From: Nevskiales bacterium
GTDB lineage: Bacteria > Pseudomonadota > Gammaproteobacteria > Nevskiales > Nevskiaceae
Direction: 5' to 3'
DNA: 5,879 bases
Assembly (NCBI GenBank): GCA_022616655.1
Contig: JAKEEJ010000163.1
Span: 1 to 5,879 of the forward strand
A model generated the notes under the pieces. The model saw nothing but the letters and a program-made list of their open reading frames with translations. It was not told the origin of the DNA and made no database searches. The translations under genes were made by a program, and so were the position numbers. Every line of letters starts with the position of its first letter. Positions within the stretch are counted from its first letter, which is position 1. Shown here piece after piece: positions 5,729 to 5,879 of this stretch.

Positions 5729-5879
5729 ATGTCCCGACTTATTTTTGTGATTTTTGCGCTGTGTGTGACGAACCTCCCGGCGGCCGCTGAAAAAACGCCC
5801 TTCACGGCCCAGGACCTGGTGAGGCTGGAGCGGGTTTCAGACCCGCGCCTGTCGCCCGACGGGCGCCGGGTCACTTACC
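5729..5879 (+). CDS. S9-family peptidase (dipeptidyl/acylaminoacyl peptidase type), N-terminal fragment
   Basis: Fifty codons are visible before the window ends. Residues 1-20 form a signal peptide: Arg3, a hydrophobic core LIFVIFALCV and an AAA site before Glu21, so the protein is exported. The mature start reads FTAQDLVRLERVSDPRLSPD (25-44), then GRRVTY. This is the typical opening of S9 (prolyl oligopeptidase-like) enzymes, where a beta-propeller begins with an SPDG blade motif. The catalytic alpha/beta-hydrolase domain lies beyond the window, so activity cannot be confirmed, and a TolB-like propeller protein is a less likely alternative. It is divergent from the peptide transporter, which suggests extracytoplasmic release of short peptides followed by their import. 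Confidence 0.75.
   Translation, partial: MSRLIFVIFALCVTNLPAAAEKTPFTAQDLVRLERVSDPRLSPDGRRVTY

Noticed and set aside
5629..5874. An 82-residue N-terminal extension of the peptide transporter.
   Set aside because: It would cover the divergent S9 peptidase start and its Shine-Dalgarno, and POT proteins begin shortly before the ExxER helix.

Overview
The window is GC-rich, tightly packed bacterial DNA, very likely from a gammaproteobacterium. The main reason is gene order: the end of an aminoacyl-tRNA-protein transferase gene (bpt/ate), then infA, facing an oppositely oriented clpS-clpA pair. This is the arrangement I recall from Pseudomonas and relatives (aat-ate-infA, then clpA and clpS). ClpA, ClpS and IF-1 also read as close gammaproteobacterial-type proteins. 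I cannot assign genus or species.

Layout. Positions 1-416 (+) hold the C-terminal part of Bpt, and 483-701 (+) hold infA, with a candidate promoter over the bpt stop. Positions 702-846 are non-coding: a degenerate long inverted repeat of dispersed-repeat type (735-799) and a perfect 14-bp hairpin terminator (804-834) with T-runs on both strands. Positions 847-1194 (-) encode a small RRM RNA-binding protein with a Gly/Arg-rich tail. Positions 1309-3582 (-) are clpA and 3579-3896 (-) are clpS, overlapping by four bases (GTGA). Positions 3897-4059 are non-coding, with CCGGCCGG-core inverted repeats around a candidate clpS promoter. Positions 4060-5628 (-) encode a proton-coupled POT-family peptide transporter. 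A 100-bp divergent intergenic region follows. From 5729 (+) the first 50 codons of an exported S9-family peptidase run off the window.

How the genes work together. Bpt adds Leu to proteins with N-terminal Asp/Glu, ClpS recognises Leu/Phe/Tyr/Trp N-termini and hands them to ClpA, and ClpA unfolds them into ClpP (not in the window). Bpt, ClpS and ClpA are therefore successive steps of the N-degron pathway, with infA linked by position. The RRM gene sits between infA and clpA, where I recall none in the Pseudomonas arrangement. At the right end, a secreted S9 peptidase and a di/tripeptide importer form a plausible peptide scavenging pair. Most of the window is conserved housekeeping. I see no phage, IS, CRISPR, tRNA or rRNA, and no clear evidence of an undescribed system. 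The least ordinary parts are the RRM/RGG gene and the structured intergenic regions.
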